Shown here: positions 12,238 through 25,420 of the stretch, piece by piece | Layout of the letters: each line of letters starts with the position of its first letter | Numbering within the stretch: the stretch's first letter is position 1 | Source of the DNA: Limnanthes douglasii subsp. nivea | Taxonomy: Eukaryota; Streptophyta; Magnoliopsida; Brassicales; Limnanthaceae | NCBI GenBank assembly: GCA_036936605.1 | Contig: JAUPFV010000005.1 | Location: forward strand, 8,270,589-8,334,588 | Reading direction: 5' to 3' | DNA: 64,000 nt | The notes under the pieces: generated by a model | What the model was told of the DNA's origin: nothing | Seen by the model: only the letters and a program-made list of their open reading frames with translations | The model's database searches: none | Translations under genes and position numbers: made by a program

Positions 12238-15061
12238 CTTCATGATTTGCTTATACACAACTATATTTTTTTGTACTTATAAGAAGCTCATTCTCAAAAG
12301 AACTGACCTAAACACATCTTGGGAATCTATTCATTAGAAACATAGTTCCATACCGGATCTAATGTGATATATAAACACTTCTCATGAAATTGTAGTATGA
12401 GTATTTTCCCATCTTTGTGCATTGCGTCCTTGGCTTCTTCAATGTATATTTAAGATTATTATTTCAGAATATGTCATCTTTATGTTGCACTCGTATCTAT
12501 TTCATTAACTAACTAATCTTGTTCAACATATTTGGTGGCCAATAGATATTTGAGATTATTCTTCTCGGACAAGGCATATTTTAGTTGTACTCATAGCTCT
12601 TCATTTTCAAATTGGACCAAAAAATGTTTAGCCTCACGCTTCTCTTGCACTTTGTCTAAATCAACATTGGCCTTATCCAACTTTTTATGAAACACATATA
12701 TGGATTTGGCCTAAACTAGAGTCAACCTATGCAAGTATCCTTCAAATATAATATAACAAAAATATTTTCAGTGATGATTTTGAACATAGCTAGAGTTTGG
12801 AAATCATCCAAGCCTTGAAAGAAACTTTTTCTTCAAGCTAACTCACAATTTTATATTTGGACTGAAGCTCATCCTTCATTACCCTTTCGACGACCCACTT
12901 ATGCCCAAGTTTAACCTTCAACTTATAGTTAGGTTTTCTCTCTGCGGGTAAGGCTGTCTGTAGCTTTGCGTTATCCTCAAATGAATCACCAATAACCTCT
13001 AAAATTGGCCTAAGATCATCTCTAAAGCTGGTAGAAGTATGAAATTCATGGTGCATGGTCGTCAAATCATTCAAAAAAATATTTACAATACAAGTGAAAG
13101 TATATCAACATATGTTCATGTATATTCATAAGAGAAACTGAAGTTTGAGCCTACCTCTACATCCAGGTTCAGGTGCCTCTTGGCCAAACCCACAAACAAC
13201 AGATGAATGGGAAAATTTATATTATTGGTCAAAGCAACAAACTGGCTAACAAACTAAGGATTTGATTTGATGTATGCACATGTGATCCGGACGTCCCAAC
13301 CATACGAACCTAAGTAGTTGTTTTATTTGGCGCATCATATATACCCTCAACCATAAGGCATTCAATGATCACTTAGAGGGTAGAAAGACTTATCACATGC
13401 ATGTTAGAGAATTTAGTTTCCAAATATGCATAACTAATGTTTTGTTAATGAACATCCATGCATGCATAATCCTCAACCCCATAATTCTAAGTTTTAACAA
13501 TCCGTTGATCAACTGTATTCAACTCTCCAATAACATTAACAACGTGTTTTAAGTCTTTGACTTCTTCAACCACTATTATATTTGCATGATCGGTATTCAA
13601 CTCATCAACAATACATGCAATATTCTCCTTCATATGGGGACACATTCGAACCTTATACATCTGGAGTCTTGGTAATTACCACTTCAGCAAAAGATCCAAC
13701 TAATTTCATAGCCTTAGGTTTCAGCTTAACACCATTACTCGTGGCTCAATTAGCTTATACCCTCTAAACAAATCCTAGATGTTTTTGCATACTTTTGAGA
13801 AGACATGTCATTCTCTAGAGCTTTGGCCCTACCTATCTTGTCGCTATCTCCACTTTACTACATACATCTCTCATCTTAGAACTTTAGACTGACTATATGC
13901 TTCACAATAGCCATCCTTTCTATAGATCGCCTCACTACAAACTTTTTTCTATAAGTACTATATTCTCTTTTATTTATGTAGGCAAGAACAACTTTGGAAT
14001 ATATATTTTATGAGGAATCTCTTCTTCATTACCATTATTTTTTCCTAATATTTATAAAAAATAATCCTCTAATGCTAGAGGTATTCACTCATAGGTCACT
14101 AGAAATAAACTATCCATGCAGAAACATAGATATGTATGAATACATCATAAGAAGCCTCCTTCATGAACTCAACACAATGTGCTATGGTATGTGGTGGTTT
14201 CTCCGGAGATACGTCCCCTACAAATCATGTACAATGATAAAAGTTACAATTCGATGAAGCAAATAGGTAGGAGATTCACTTTTCAAATTCTAGGTGTGTG
14301 AGAACATCAATTTCTTTTATTTCAATCCAATCTCCTAGTTACCGGAGACATACACGAATTCCTTCTTCCAAATTTTCCTAAAATCTGAAGGTCGTCAAGA
14401 ATTTTGGCATTCTCACTCATCACAAAGTAAAAGTATGGACTGAGACTTTGTCTGACATTTGAATTTATGGTCAATAATCTTATGATATTCAAATATTGGT
14501 ACACTCTCTTATACAAGATGATTATTGTCATCAATGTTGTCTAGAATTTGAGCACGAATTAGATGAGTTATATTTGAGTATCTTTAAAGAGTTTTAGCAA
14601 GTCTTGGCTTAAAGAAAATTGAACCTCCATCTCGAGAAAATGCACGAACAACACAAATCCATCCTTATACGTATGCAATAGATTTTTCACCCTCTAATGG
14701 GAACCCAATCCTAACGTTCAGTGAATTCTCTGTTCTCATGATATATGGATCTGATTGGTCGTATCAATGTACTTATAATTAATGTGCGTCAATCTTTGTA
14801 ATTTAGCTCAACTTAGGAAACTTTACACATACCTTGGTCTGAATGAAGACATCGTTTCAAATGGAACTATATCTATAAGAGATCTAACCAGCACCGTTGC
14901 AGCAATATGAAGGAAGCTCTATCTTGATCTCTGGTATGGGTAATAACAAGCGAAACAATACCTTTCATCCCAACTCTCTTCTCTAATGTGTGGGGTTTCA
15001 GTTCATTCTTTGCGATGTCGGCTTCCACCTTATTCTCTTTTGGTCGACTGGACGATGACAC
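12238..15061 (-). pseudogene. Decayed antisense plant-transposon-like gene (possible accessory ORF of the gypsy element)
   Basis: On the minus strand a start-like segment lies at 14873-15061 (MSSSSRPKENKVEADIAKNE). Near 14640-14690 is DGFVLFVHFLE followed by a hydrophobic stretch, a wording seen near the N-terminus of plant 'putative gypsy-type transposon' proteins. A charged, possibly coiled-coil segment follows at 12838-13074 (RDDLRPILEVIGDSFEDN...). Frames are broken throughout. It lies just downstream of a Tat-like pol on the opposite strand. Extra antisense ORFs in the 3' part of Tat-lineage elements such as Grande are known, so it may be part of that element. The family assignment is tentative. 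Confidence 0.4.
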
Positions 15062-15402
15062 CCCGAATGGTGCACTTGTATTGAGATTCTGACTATCAAA
15101 TTTATTATTTTTATGGTGGTGGATTCCAGTCTTTAAAATATTTTTTAACCATTTTTTTTCAAAAAAACTTGCTTAAGATATATGAAGATGATAATCATAA
15201 ATTTATTTAGAAACGAAATCTTTATGATTTTGAAAATTAAAAGTGATAAAAATAAAACATAACTATATTTATATACTAGAGAAAATGGAGCATAACAAAT
15301 AATAATAAAAACTAAAACCGACGGTTCATATATATATATATATCAAATTATAATCCATACTATTTAAATTCAATTATAAGAATCTAATCTCTTCGGTTCT
15401 AG
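15062..15402. other. AT-rich spacer with a short (TA)n tract
   Basis: No coding signal. A TA run lies near 15330. Segment A begins at about 15403. Confidence 0.4.
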
Positions 15403-18400
15403 AAGCTTTTATTTTATTGTCAATAATTTTGTCATATGTGCATTTCACTAATTTAATCATGTTCGGTTCTGCCAGAAATCATTTTTGCATGATTCAAAAA
15501 CACTAGATACAATCTGAAAAAGATTGAGCTTACTTAACATTCATCACGATTTAGTCATATGTTTAAACAAATCTAACAACTTCTTACCTGTTAATTGTAT
15601 TTTTTTTCAAATAAATATATATAAAATAATTTAATCACACGCTATTATATTTATTATTTTGTAATCTAACATCACAAATAAATATTTTTATTTATTTATT
15701 TATATATACTATAATAATTAAAAAAAATAAAAAAAATATGAGAACCAGTCTTTTAACGGTAGATGTAATTAAATATGCCTTCTTGAAGGAAAACATTGAA
15801 TGCTAAATATGCCTTCTTGAGCGATAAGAAGAGAAAATATTGAATGCTCGTGACTTTCGAATACAATCTAAAAAGAGATAGTTAAAAAAGCTTAAAATTT
15901 AAGAAATAGTTAAAAAAACTTAAAATTCAAGAACCGTTCAAATTCAAGAAGTGTTTAGGATATAGTTTTTTTTTATACGTTCAAGGCGGCGACCTTTTCT
16001 ATTTCAAACATTAACGATAAAAATATATACAAATAAGCTAAAATTCAGAAGAGACGACATAAGTTTAAGAATTAATTAAAAAGAATATTAAACAATAAAT
16101 TTGAAAAATGAATAATAATTTTAATTTAAAAATTGATTAATAATTTTAATTTATAATATAGAATAACTTAACCTGAATAAGATTAATTTAAAACAGAAAA
16201 TAAATAGTATTATATGACTTGCTATAATGCTTCAATATTTTGCAGACAACGTACTACATACGTAAACCATTGTTCCATAAATGGCAATTGAATGAAAACT
16301 ACACAAAAATAAATTGTGATATTTTGTACAATTCATGTGGTATAACATAAATACATGTGAAAGAAAAATTATGTTATCCTAAATATTATTTATTTTATTA
16401 AAGAAAAAAGAAAATTTGATAACTAACAACAACACTGATATTAGTTTTAAAAAATTCATTTTAACATTTAAATTTGATAGTTTTTCAAATCCTATTAGAC
16501 ACTGGATCAACTATTTTTAAATGAACAAATTTTTGTTTAAGAAAATATCTTATTATTTTTTTAAATAAACCATAAAAAAAATCAAAGAAATTCATATTTG
16601 CACCTATTAATTAGAATCGGGTAAAGAATAGATTAATTACTACTAGTTTATTTTGATATCAAGATGAACAAATCTATTATGATTTTAAGAGTTATTAATT
16701 AGTTAAGTTAATAAAAAGTAAACGTGAAGGTGTAAATACGTTTTATGTTGGGTTGTTCTTAGTTTTAAATATTTTGAAATTAACATCCATTCCAAAAGTT
16801 ATCTAATGACTATAGAGTTGGTCACATCGAAAGAGTTTATGATTCTTCGGAATACTCGGGTCTTAATCTCATTAGTTTGTAATCTATTGTGCTAATCTTA
16901 AAAATTTATGTAAGTGCAATTAAGTAACTAGTTGTAATTACGAACCAGTGTACCACAATCCTTTCAATGTCTATCTCCGGTTATTCAAAGTGTGTATGTA
17001 AATATAATGAATCCATTTAGTTATCATGAAAGAGCATCCAAGTGTTATATAGAAAAAGACTGTAGTTTAAAATTATCTATAATTTTTAATTTTTAATATT
17101 TTTAGATTGTCATGTTATAATAATCTAATTAAATTAGCTTATGAAAAGTTAATAACATAAAATATATATTATATTTAAAAATATTATAATTTATCTATTT
17201 TTGAAACATATTTAGATGAATGGTATGGTATATCGAATTGGATGGTTTTTAATGCATGGTTGGTTATTGTACATTAAAATAACAAATTAACATTAAAAAT
17301 ATAAGTTTGTGTTCTCCCATGTCTATGACAAAAAAAAAACTGTTATAAGTTATATATTCATAATATAAAAGGATTTAACACAAAGAAAAAAAAACTTTCA
17401 ATATACTTAAAATCTAGATAGTGTTTAAAAAAAGTGTTTAATTTTATATTTTTAGTCACGTATGTTAGATTTTTATCAACAAACAAGAGAATTATAAATT
17501 AAATAAGAAAAAGTTAAGTTACCCTGTGTATTTATTTTTAAATTAAAAAGTTGACTTATTACCAAACAAAATAATGATGATTTGAGAATGTGATAATATT
17601 TTAATTGACTCTTTTATTTTCTAAACAAAACAATATACTTACATCTTAATAGAAATTGTATTTAATACATTTTATATCAACAAGTAAAATTTATCGGTCA
17701 CCCGGTAATTAACCCAATATATCAATCTCTAAATCCATTTACCATGGATTATTGTAAATTTGAAATCCAATTCGAATAACAATCCGAAATCTAATTAAGA
17801 ATAAGTCGTAGAAAAATTAAAAGACTGAGATTGAATACTTTTTTGCAGGGGCGAGGCAAGAAAGTAAACGCAATCGGTGTTTTGTTTAAAGGCTTCATCT
17901 TCAGCCACAATACATTGTTTGAAGTTTAAAAGAAGAAATATATATGTCTTTTGCTAGGAAATGTATTTTTCCTAAATACATTCGGGATTAACTCCGAAAA
18001 CAAGATTCATTCTTATATCATCCAATCTAAGTTACTATTTGTTTCAATGTATTTATTAAAATATTTTAAATCATCTAGATGCATAACATATAAAAAATAA
18101 GAAAATATTGTTAACTTTAGGCCAATTGGTTGGTTAAACTTATACAATTACAGATTTTTCTTATATTTTTGAATGTTTCACACATAATGCTATATCATTT
18201 AAGAAGTGATAGTCTTAAGAAATATTTGCAATTATTATAACCATTGTTATACAAAAATTGGGTGATTATAGGATCTGATAAACATTTTATCATGTTGTAT
18301 TTAAGATCATATACATTTTTATCAATCTTACTCTGCAAAAGTGCTTAGTGTTGATTACAGCGAACAAGAATGGCTGCATAAGGTTCATTATATCGGAACA

Positions 18401-21400
18401 AAAGCTGGGATGAGTGGGTTGGTCTTGATCGATTGTTGAAAATTAATAACAAAAATCTTGCGTTTTATGTGGAATGTGCACGAGGCAAGAAAACTAGCAG
18501 CTCCAAAAGAGGAAGAAGCGAAAGCTTGCTTCTATTTGTACATGTAAACACTGCGGAAGAGACCTTGATAGAGTTGCACGAGAGTCTAGTGGATTTTCTC
18601 AAGTACCTACAGTGAAACCAGAGTGCTTTTTTCCTCTCAACTTACTATACCAAGGAAGAAATTGAAGCCTTCAGGCAAGAACAAACAAGCTGACTAAATC
18701 CAACTGTTATTCTATATATATATATATAAAAAGTTGAAAACGTAACAAAAGTGGAAGGAGTTCATATGGGTAATCAAGTATTTTAATATTTGAATTTGTT
18801 GGCTATAATTTTTGTCACATGACAATTCAATGGATTCTTTTATTTTATAATATCATTAAAATGGTTTTTAAAATTAAAATCTTAATTCAATAATTCGTTT
18901 AATATTCGATTATGACATTCCAAAAATTTGGTAGCCTTTCTTCAAAATAGTTTCAAGTTTATTTAACTTGATTATATGCATCATATAAACTAAAATGCAC
19001 AATTTTTATATCTCTAGAAATATTACATGGTTAGGTTCAAAAGACAAATATATCTTTTTTATCAACCTATATGTATAAGTATTTTTTTAGTGTGTCCATT
19101 TGGGACCCTCCGAATTCTTTTTTCCATTTACAATACTGTTAAACAAAATTACATTATCAATCTCATACAAATAACACATCAATTTTATGATTTTTTTATT
19201 TTAGTTCAAAATCAAAATTACGTTTTTAACAGTAATTTTTTATTATGATTTCTATTTATTTTAGTTCAAAATTTTTTACTCAATAACTTCCTTCTTTTAA
19301 AATAAAAAATAGAATCCAAAACTTGCTTTAAAAATTGTTTAATCGAACATAAATAGCATACAAATCAAGCATCAAGAATCGCCCATGACAATCAATAATT
19401 ACAAAATAAACCAGAAGTTTTAAACAAAATCTTAAAAACAAGGTATAAATTATGCAGTTTAGTTATCAATTAGATTTTCTTTAGTTTATGATATTATATA
19501 TTATCTGAAAGGAAAGGTTTCCAGACACTGAAAAAAGCGGTCGTATTTCTGATTAGGGTTTAGGAAGATGAAATTTTTAAACCTAACCCTTTACTTATAG
19601 TCTTTACAATGTGAAGCCGAACATTGTATAACCCATCCTTTATTACTTATGTCCGGGACCATAACCAGATAGATTGGTAATTCAATTTATATCCCTGATT
19701 TATTAATTCAGGCTTAAGTGTTGAGATTTGGGCTCTCTTCATCACAGTCTCCAAATTCAACCCGGTTACCATAATTGAACCCATAAAACCTTTTCATCCA
19801 TAGGTCTAATTTAGTTAATTAAAAAATTAACTCGATTACTTTTAATTTGGACTTCCATGATACTATAATTGTTTTTAAAATTAATGAAAAACTTTAGTTT
19901 TTTCTTAATTGTAATTAGAAATATAGTTTAGTTTTTTCTTAATCTAAATTTGAAGTATATTTTTCCGTTAATTTTTTTTTAAAGTTTTAGTAATCCAATA
20001 TGAAAGCAATATTATGAACAAAACAAATTAATATACTTGATTGTTCAAAATGTTAGAGGTAAATGTACATGTTAGTTGTAATTTTTGTGTGAATTGATAT
20101 CCGTGATAATGAATAAATTTCGTCAAAGTAATACTAATGATTATTAAGTCTCAACAACTCAAGATTTAGAAGAAGTATCTGAGTTATATTATTTCCCTCT
20201 CTAAAATATTGTGCATCCCCAAATGAAAATATATTTTCTTATTTATAGTGAAATTAAGCATCAGGTTGGTACAAGTATTATTTACGTAGGAGATTTAAGT
20301 AATATATTGAATAATCTTTTATCCAAGAAAGCATTCTTCTAATTTTCTTCGTTGTGGCCATATTTTTATATATCATGATCCTCACATAAATTATATCTTA
20401 TCATCTCCACGTGTATTGTATCTTCTTTAATATGTTCAGCTCTACCTTTATCTTATTTTAATATGCATTGTTTATGGATCGTTAACTTATTAGCTTTGAG
20501 TTGTTATCGTTTAACTTGTCCAACCTCCTTGTTTCCACTGGTTTGCAATCTCTTGCCTCGTCTTCTTAGGTTGTCATATGTAGACCATTTAAAACTTGTT
20601 CATCTTACCACCGATATTATAATATGATATTTTTATAAATATTTACCTCTTAAATAAGGATATATATCACCTAAGAAGAATATTCCCTTATTAGAGATCT
20701 TATTAAAGACTACGTAACGAGGTCAAATTCATCATAAATATTTTCATATGTTTACTTTACTTAATTTATTGACTTTATTTCTATAGCTTATCCAACCAAC
20801 GTACTTTGTTTAATTCATTTAAGATGTTTCATATAGATCTTCATTTATAAATTTCATCGTGAATTTAATTGTTACTAATTAATTTCATCTTATCCAACCA
20901 ATATAAGTATTACCTATTAATTCTTGTAGATCATCTTATATGAAATTCCATTTAACTTATCAATCAGATGGTTTATAAAACTTTGTCACTATTTATTTAC
21001 TTCGTGTTGATTCACTTTCCTATCCAAAATATTTAAAGTATTCAACTTACATGCCGTGGATCTACTTTCAACGTCAATTGTTGAGATTAAACCTATATTT
21101 TTGTATAAAGACAAACTGTATTGAAGTAACGTTTTAAAAAAAATCCCTTGAAAATATTTTCTATCTAAACATTCGTAGATGACTCAAACTTTTTGGTGTT
21201 ATTATCTTACTTACTTATCATTTTGTGTCGTCTCTTGAGCTAACATTTAAAAAAAGTACATTCCTCGTCCTCTTACCACTTTCTTTTCGAATTTGGGTGT
21301 ATGTTCGGGGGTAAGAATCGCGGATTAAGAGATATTTTTCATTCATTATATATTATGTTGAAGTTATTTATCATTTGGACTAACAAAATGACCAAGATTG

Positions 21401-22345
21401 TGGGTCGTAAGGTAATTTGAGTTCTAATATAATAGGTCATCAAACAAATATTAACTTCTTCTTTTTTTCTAAGAAAGTTTCATGTCACAAAACATATTTC
21501 CAAACAAAATCCAAAACTACTAAAATACGACCTATATTACTTTAATAATTGATTATATATCGATAAAGGTATTGTTCTTTCTTTTCCACTTCAAACTCTT
21601 AGAACCAACGCGTTTTCTCATCCAACAAAGTCGACATAAATTATTCCTCAAATCTAGATCATGACAATGTAGTAGAAGAAGTTAACTTTCTTGATGAACT
21701 TTTCCTCATCTATCAAGAAACCAATTATTTATCTAGACAAGTATAAAGAACATAAATTTCATAATAATTGGGTTATCCATGATTCCGTTACCATTCGCTT
21801 ACCCAATTAAGGAGATCTTCATTATCATGTGAAGGTCAACGAGGTGTTTTTTTCCATAATTTTCTCAAGTAAGTTAGATATCATTTACACCACCGATATA
21901 AGAGTTCTTTGTTAGAATTTTATCTTTATGACTAACTCACAGTGGGTGGAGAACTTTGATCAACATGATAGTTACCTCTTATATCTTAAAAAGATACATT
22001 ACAATTGCATATCTTGTTGCCCACTACAAGTTTCAAAAAATTGTAAAAATGTCATTTTTATTCTCTTGGGATTTGGAAGTTTAAATGTATCGTTAAACTT
22101 AAATATTTTGAACATAATTGGAAGATTAATTTCTTTTACGTTAGTGGTTGTTGATAATTTAGTTCAGTACATGTATAAAGTCAAATTTAAACACGTTAAA
22201 TGAAAACATGTAAGACAGATAATAATATCTTATATATGTATGCTAATAACTTCTTTGTCTTGTGTTTTAGAAGAAAATTACTATCATTTTTTCCCAGTTG
22301 AAATCAACTATTACAAGCAACTTATAATGGTTGAAAAACGAGTAG
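15403..22345. repeat. Segment A of a duplicated MRG-chromodomain locus
   Basis: From about 15403 to 19225 this stretch is closely similar to segment B (40997-44469), for example TGCCAGAAATCATTTTTGCA in both. From about 17060 it is also similar to C (44655-47838) and D (57221-63540). Between 20320 and 22345 only D matches, because B and C end earlier. It carries a broken chromodomain exon (18325-18660). Similarity to D stops at about 22345 and resumes at about 27298; the gap is the copia insertion. No other gene is recognisable in it. Confidence 0.85.
18325..18660 (+). pseudogene. MRG/MSL3-type chromodomain exon, broken copy A
   Basis: Reads AKVLSVDYSEQEWLHKVHYI, then loses the bases coding the first W and resumes in another frame as NKSWDEWVGLDRLLKI. 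This is the N-terminal chromodomain of MRG15/MRG1/2-type proteins, which in plants bind H3K4/K36 methyl marks. Compared with copy C (46000-46190) the 5' part of the exon (GEKVLAIH) is missing and a small deletion in GGCTGGAACAAAAGC shifts the frame. Downstream, 18433-18615 stays open and lysine/arginine-rich (GKKTSSSKRGRSE), which could be the start of the basic linker after the chromodomain. Not expected to be functional. Confidence 0.75.
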
Positions 22346-22515
22346 TACCAGATAAGGGAAGGAAAATATGATGAAAATAAGCCTTGGTCTAGCAAATACA
22401 ATGGTCAAATAGGTGTAATTAATGGCCAATGACTAATATAAAGTAATCATAAGGACTAAATGGGTCAAATATAATAACTAGTAAACTTGTTTATGAAAAG
22501 TAAAGGAATGCGGGT
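22346..22515. other. Sequence between segment A and the copia remnant, unassigned
   Basis: It matches neither segment D nor the 5' LTR of the copia element. It occupies the place where the 3' LTR should be, so it may be untranslated copia sequence or another inserted piece. Confidence 0.3.
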
Positions 22516-22527
22516 GAGAAATCTACT

Positions 22528-22980
22528 TTAACAGTGGTAATTATGTAATTTCAACGTGCTTTGTTCTATCGTGTTGTATCGGGTTCTCTGAAATTTAATC
22601 GCAACTTTATTATCGCACATTAACTGAGTTGGACACTTCAGATGGGATCCGATTTCTTTCATTATCTTCTTTAACCAAAGTATCTCGGTAATCCCCTTAA
22701 AGATTCCTCTAATTTCTGATTCAACACTTAACAATGATACTACTTTCTGTTTCTTACTCCTCCAAGTCACCAAGTTACCTCAAAGAAGAGTAAAGTAGCC
22801 AACAGTTGATCGCTTGTCGTAGAATTCCCTCCCCAATTAGCATCTGTGAATACTTCAACATCAAGGTGTCCATTTTTCTAAAAAATTATGCCTCTTCCTG
22901 GTGTGCCTTTGAGATATCGAATAATCCTCATTACTGCCTCCATATGGTGTTCCTGAGGATGATGCATGAACTGGCTAACT
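22528..22980 (-). pseudogene. Copia RNase H domain remnant
   Basis: Open at 22528-22773 with TWRSKKQKVVSLLSVESE (family: SWRSKKQxVVSxSSxEAEY), WLKKIMKEIG and CDNKVAIKF. The catalytic-type acidic residues of SVESE and CDNK are present. Upstream, in broken frames, are VFTDANWGG-like, HHPQEHHMEAV-like and RPDIAYAVG-like stretches up to about 23003. The frame is lost after NTIEQSTLKL, so the C-terminus is absent. Confidence 0.75.
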
Positions 22981-23008
22981 ACTCCCACCGCGTATGCAAT
23001 GTCAGGTC

Positions 23009-23341
23009 TGATGAGAGAATAAATGACAAGAACGAAAAATATTGGATCTTGGACCTGATGTGACTAAAGGTCCAAATGTAGAGAGAGAAAGTAGAAAGAG
23101 AATATAATAATGAAAAAATGTCCACCCTACCAAGAATAATGGGCTCCCTTTTATAGTGGGGAAGGGTGGACCCGTTTATGTCCTTGGTGGTCTTGTTTTA
23201 TTTAACCTTTAGTCCTTTACCAAATACTTTGTTTACAAATTGCCTTTTAATCACCAATAAATACAACAATAGGCATATTTATCTTCTTCTATTTACAATT
23301 AACTCATTTTCTATTAAGATCATCGAATTACTCCCTTATCA
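23009..23341. mobile_element. Solo-LTR-like insertion inside the copia element
   Basis: A 333-bp insertion splits the copia motif LIYLAHTRPDIAYAVG. It starts TGATGAGAGAATAAAT and its inverted right end starts TGATAAGGGAGTAATT, so the ends are TG...CA. The flanks AGGTC (23004-23008) and GGGTC (23342-23346) look like a 5-bp target duplication with one mismatch. A TATA-like CTTTTATAG is at about 23150. Size, TG/CA ends and 5-bp duplication fit a solo LTR. The 16-bp imperfect inverted ends would also fit a small DNA element. Confidence 0.6.
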
Positions 23342-23569
23342 GGGTCGAGTGTGAGCCAGGTAAATCAATTTTCCCACCAATATTTGGTATCTTTCTTTAC
23401 TCGCTGGTCTGACCCCTTCAATTATCTTTAGTTTGTGATTCACAACCATAGGAGTGTCATTTGGTTTACAATCCACCATGCCAACTTCAGGTAATAAATC
23501 CAATATATTTCTGTTGGGAGATATAAATCCCTCCTCTTGACCTAAGAACCTCGATTCCTAGGAAATACT

Positions 23570-24166
23570 TCAATCCCCAAGGTCTTTCATTTTGAACTCC
23601 TTGGAGAGCTTTTTCCTAAGAGAGCTAATTTCTTCTTTGTCATTCCCTGTTATAATCATATCGTCGACATATATTATAAGACAAGTGACTAATTCTCCAC
23701 TCTTTTTGTAAAACAAGGTATGATCCCCATTACTCTGTTTGTAGCTATACTGCTTTATTTCCATTGTAAATCTCCCAGACCAAGCATGAGGAGACTGTTT
23801 GAGCCTATATAATTCCTTTTTCAGTTTACATACCTGATTTTCTTGAAAACCATCAGAGAACCCTGGTGGGGGTTCCATATATACCTTTTCTTCCAAGTCT
23901 CCATGTAAGAAAGTATTCTTTACATCAAATTGATGAAGAGGCCAATCTTTATTCGCGGTTATTGAAAGGAAAACTCTGATAATGTCAATCTTTGCAACTG
24001 GAGAGAACGTTTCAGAGTAGTCTATACCATATGTTTGTGTATATCCTTTGGCAACCAATCTTGCCTTGTGTCGCTCAATGGTGCTATCGGCTTTATATTT
24101 TATATTCCCATCTACACCCGACTGCTTTCTTCCCTTGTGGTAACACACAATTCTCTCATGTACCAT
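23570..24166 (-). pseudogene. Copia reverse transcriptase domain
   Basis: A 198-codon open stretch contains HKARLVAKGYTQ, DYSETFSPVAK, FDVKNTFLHGDLEEKVYME (the usual A in DVKNAFL is T), PPGF, CKLKKELYRLKQSPHAW and the catalytic LIIYVDDMIITG, ending in MKDLGD. This is the plant copia RT in its normal order. The frame runs out at both sides. Its own upstream N-terminal part and the RNase H link (DCKPNDTPM near 23470) are in other frames. Confidence 0.9.
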
Positions 24167-24459
24167 TCCTTTTTAGAGCTTCCATTTAGCTATTCATTGC
24201 CTCATGCCATTAAGTTATTTTCTTAGCTTCTTAAGCTGTTTTAGGGATTTGTTCAGAGAGAATAATAGCTGAAAACACCTTTGCAATCTTCGTCATTTCT
24301 TTCCTGTCCGTTTTTACCGGATATGTAGAAGCACGAGGAACGTGTTCCGGTGAATACCGGTCAGGAGGAACTCCTCTATTTTTTCTTGGGGGAAGAACCA
24401 GAGTTTGAGTTTCAACAAATGAACTTCCTGAAATGTCATGGTCAGTAGCATTTTGTGAA

Positions 24460-25400
24460 TTATGACATTGTAAATTGTTTACGTCTTGATGAACATTTTT
24501 CGGCTGATTCGCTGGTAGTATCCATGGAATTTATTTCTTGTTGGACATTGTCTTCGGGAGAATCATTGGTGGTAAGAACTGCCTCGTCAGTCTCCTTTAT
24601 GTTGGAAGAGGCGTGTTCGGTGGCGCCATCTACCGACTCTGTCGGCACATCCTCAACGTAACTTTCATATAACAACCAGTCGAGTGATTCACTTACTTTC
24701 TCCCCTTGAGCACAAGATTGGTGGTCAAAAAAATAATCGGATTCTAAGAAGTCACAGTCCATGGTGACATGGATTCGACGAATAACCGGATTGTAACACC
24801 GATAGCCCATTTTATGGACACCATACCCAACGAATACACACTTTTCAGCACACAGATTAAGTTTGTTTCGACTAGTTGTAGGGATATGAACAAACACCGA
24901 ACAAACAAAGACACGAGGTGGTAAGGTCATAACAGATGGAATTGTAACTTGGGTGGCAAGCACTTGTAATGGAGTTTTATTTCCTAGACATCGGGTTGGT
25001 AGACGATTTGCAAGATACGTGCCTGTAGCAAGAGCTTCTGGCCAAAGAGAATGAGGAACTCTAGATTCAATCATAATAACACGAGTTTTTTCAAGTAAAG
25101 TACGATTTTTTCGTTCTGAAATACCGTTTTGTTGAGGTGTGTTTGGACAAGTGGTTTGATGGATAAGACCATTTGTTTTGAAAAAATTATGCATTGTTTG
25201 GTTGACAAACTCTGTGCCATTATCAGAACAAAGAATCTGTATTTTTTTTCAAATTGAGTCAAAATCATTTTGTAAAAACAGACAAATATTTCTGGTACTT
25301 CCGATTTATGTTTCATGAAGTGTATCCAAGTCATTCTTGAGAAATCATCCACAAATAAAACAAAGTATCCGATTTGATTGTTAGTGGAATTTGGTGCTGG
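24460..25400 (-). pseudogene. Copia integrase core and C-terminal region
   Basis: The segment in two frames, 25071-25352 (DDFSRMTWIHFMKHKSE) and 24460-25194 (TTCPNTPQQNGISERKNRTL...), is the integrase core with the PQQNG-E motif carrying the last catalytic glutamate. The C-terminal region follows with HSLWPEALATGTYLANRLPT, CVFVGYG and GYRCYNPVIRR. A frameshift lies near 25200. The open part continues into an acidic, serine-rich linker before RT. Confidence 0.85.
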
Positions 25401-25420
25401 ACCCCAAACATCAGAATGAA

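Noticed and set aside
24455..24661. Plus-strand frames across the copia integrase and RT (also 23992-24226 and 26071-26425).
   Set aside because: Antisense shadows of the copia polyprotein, without any domain.
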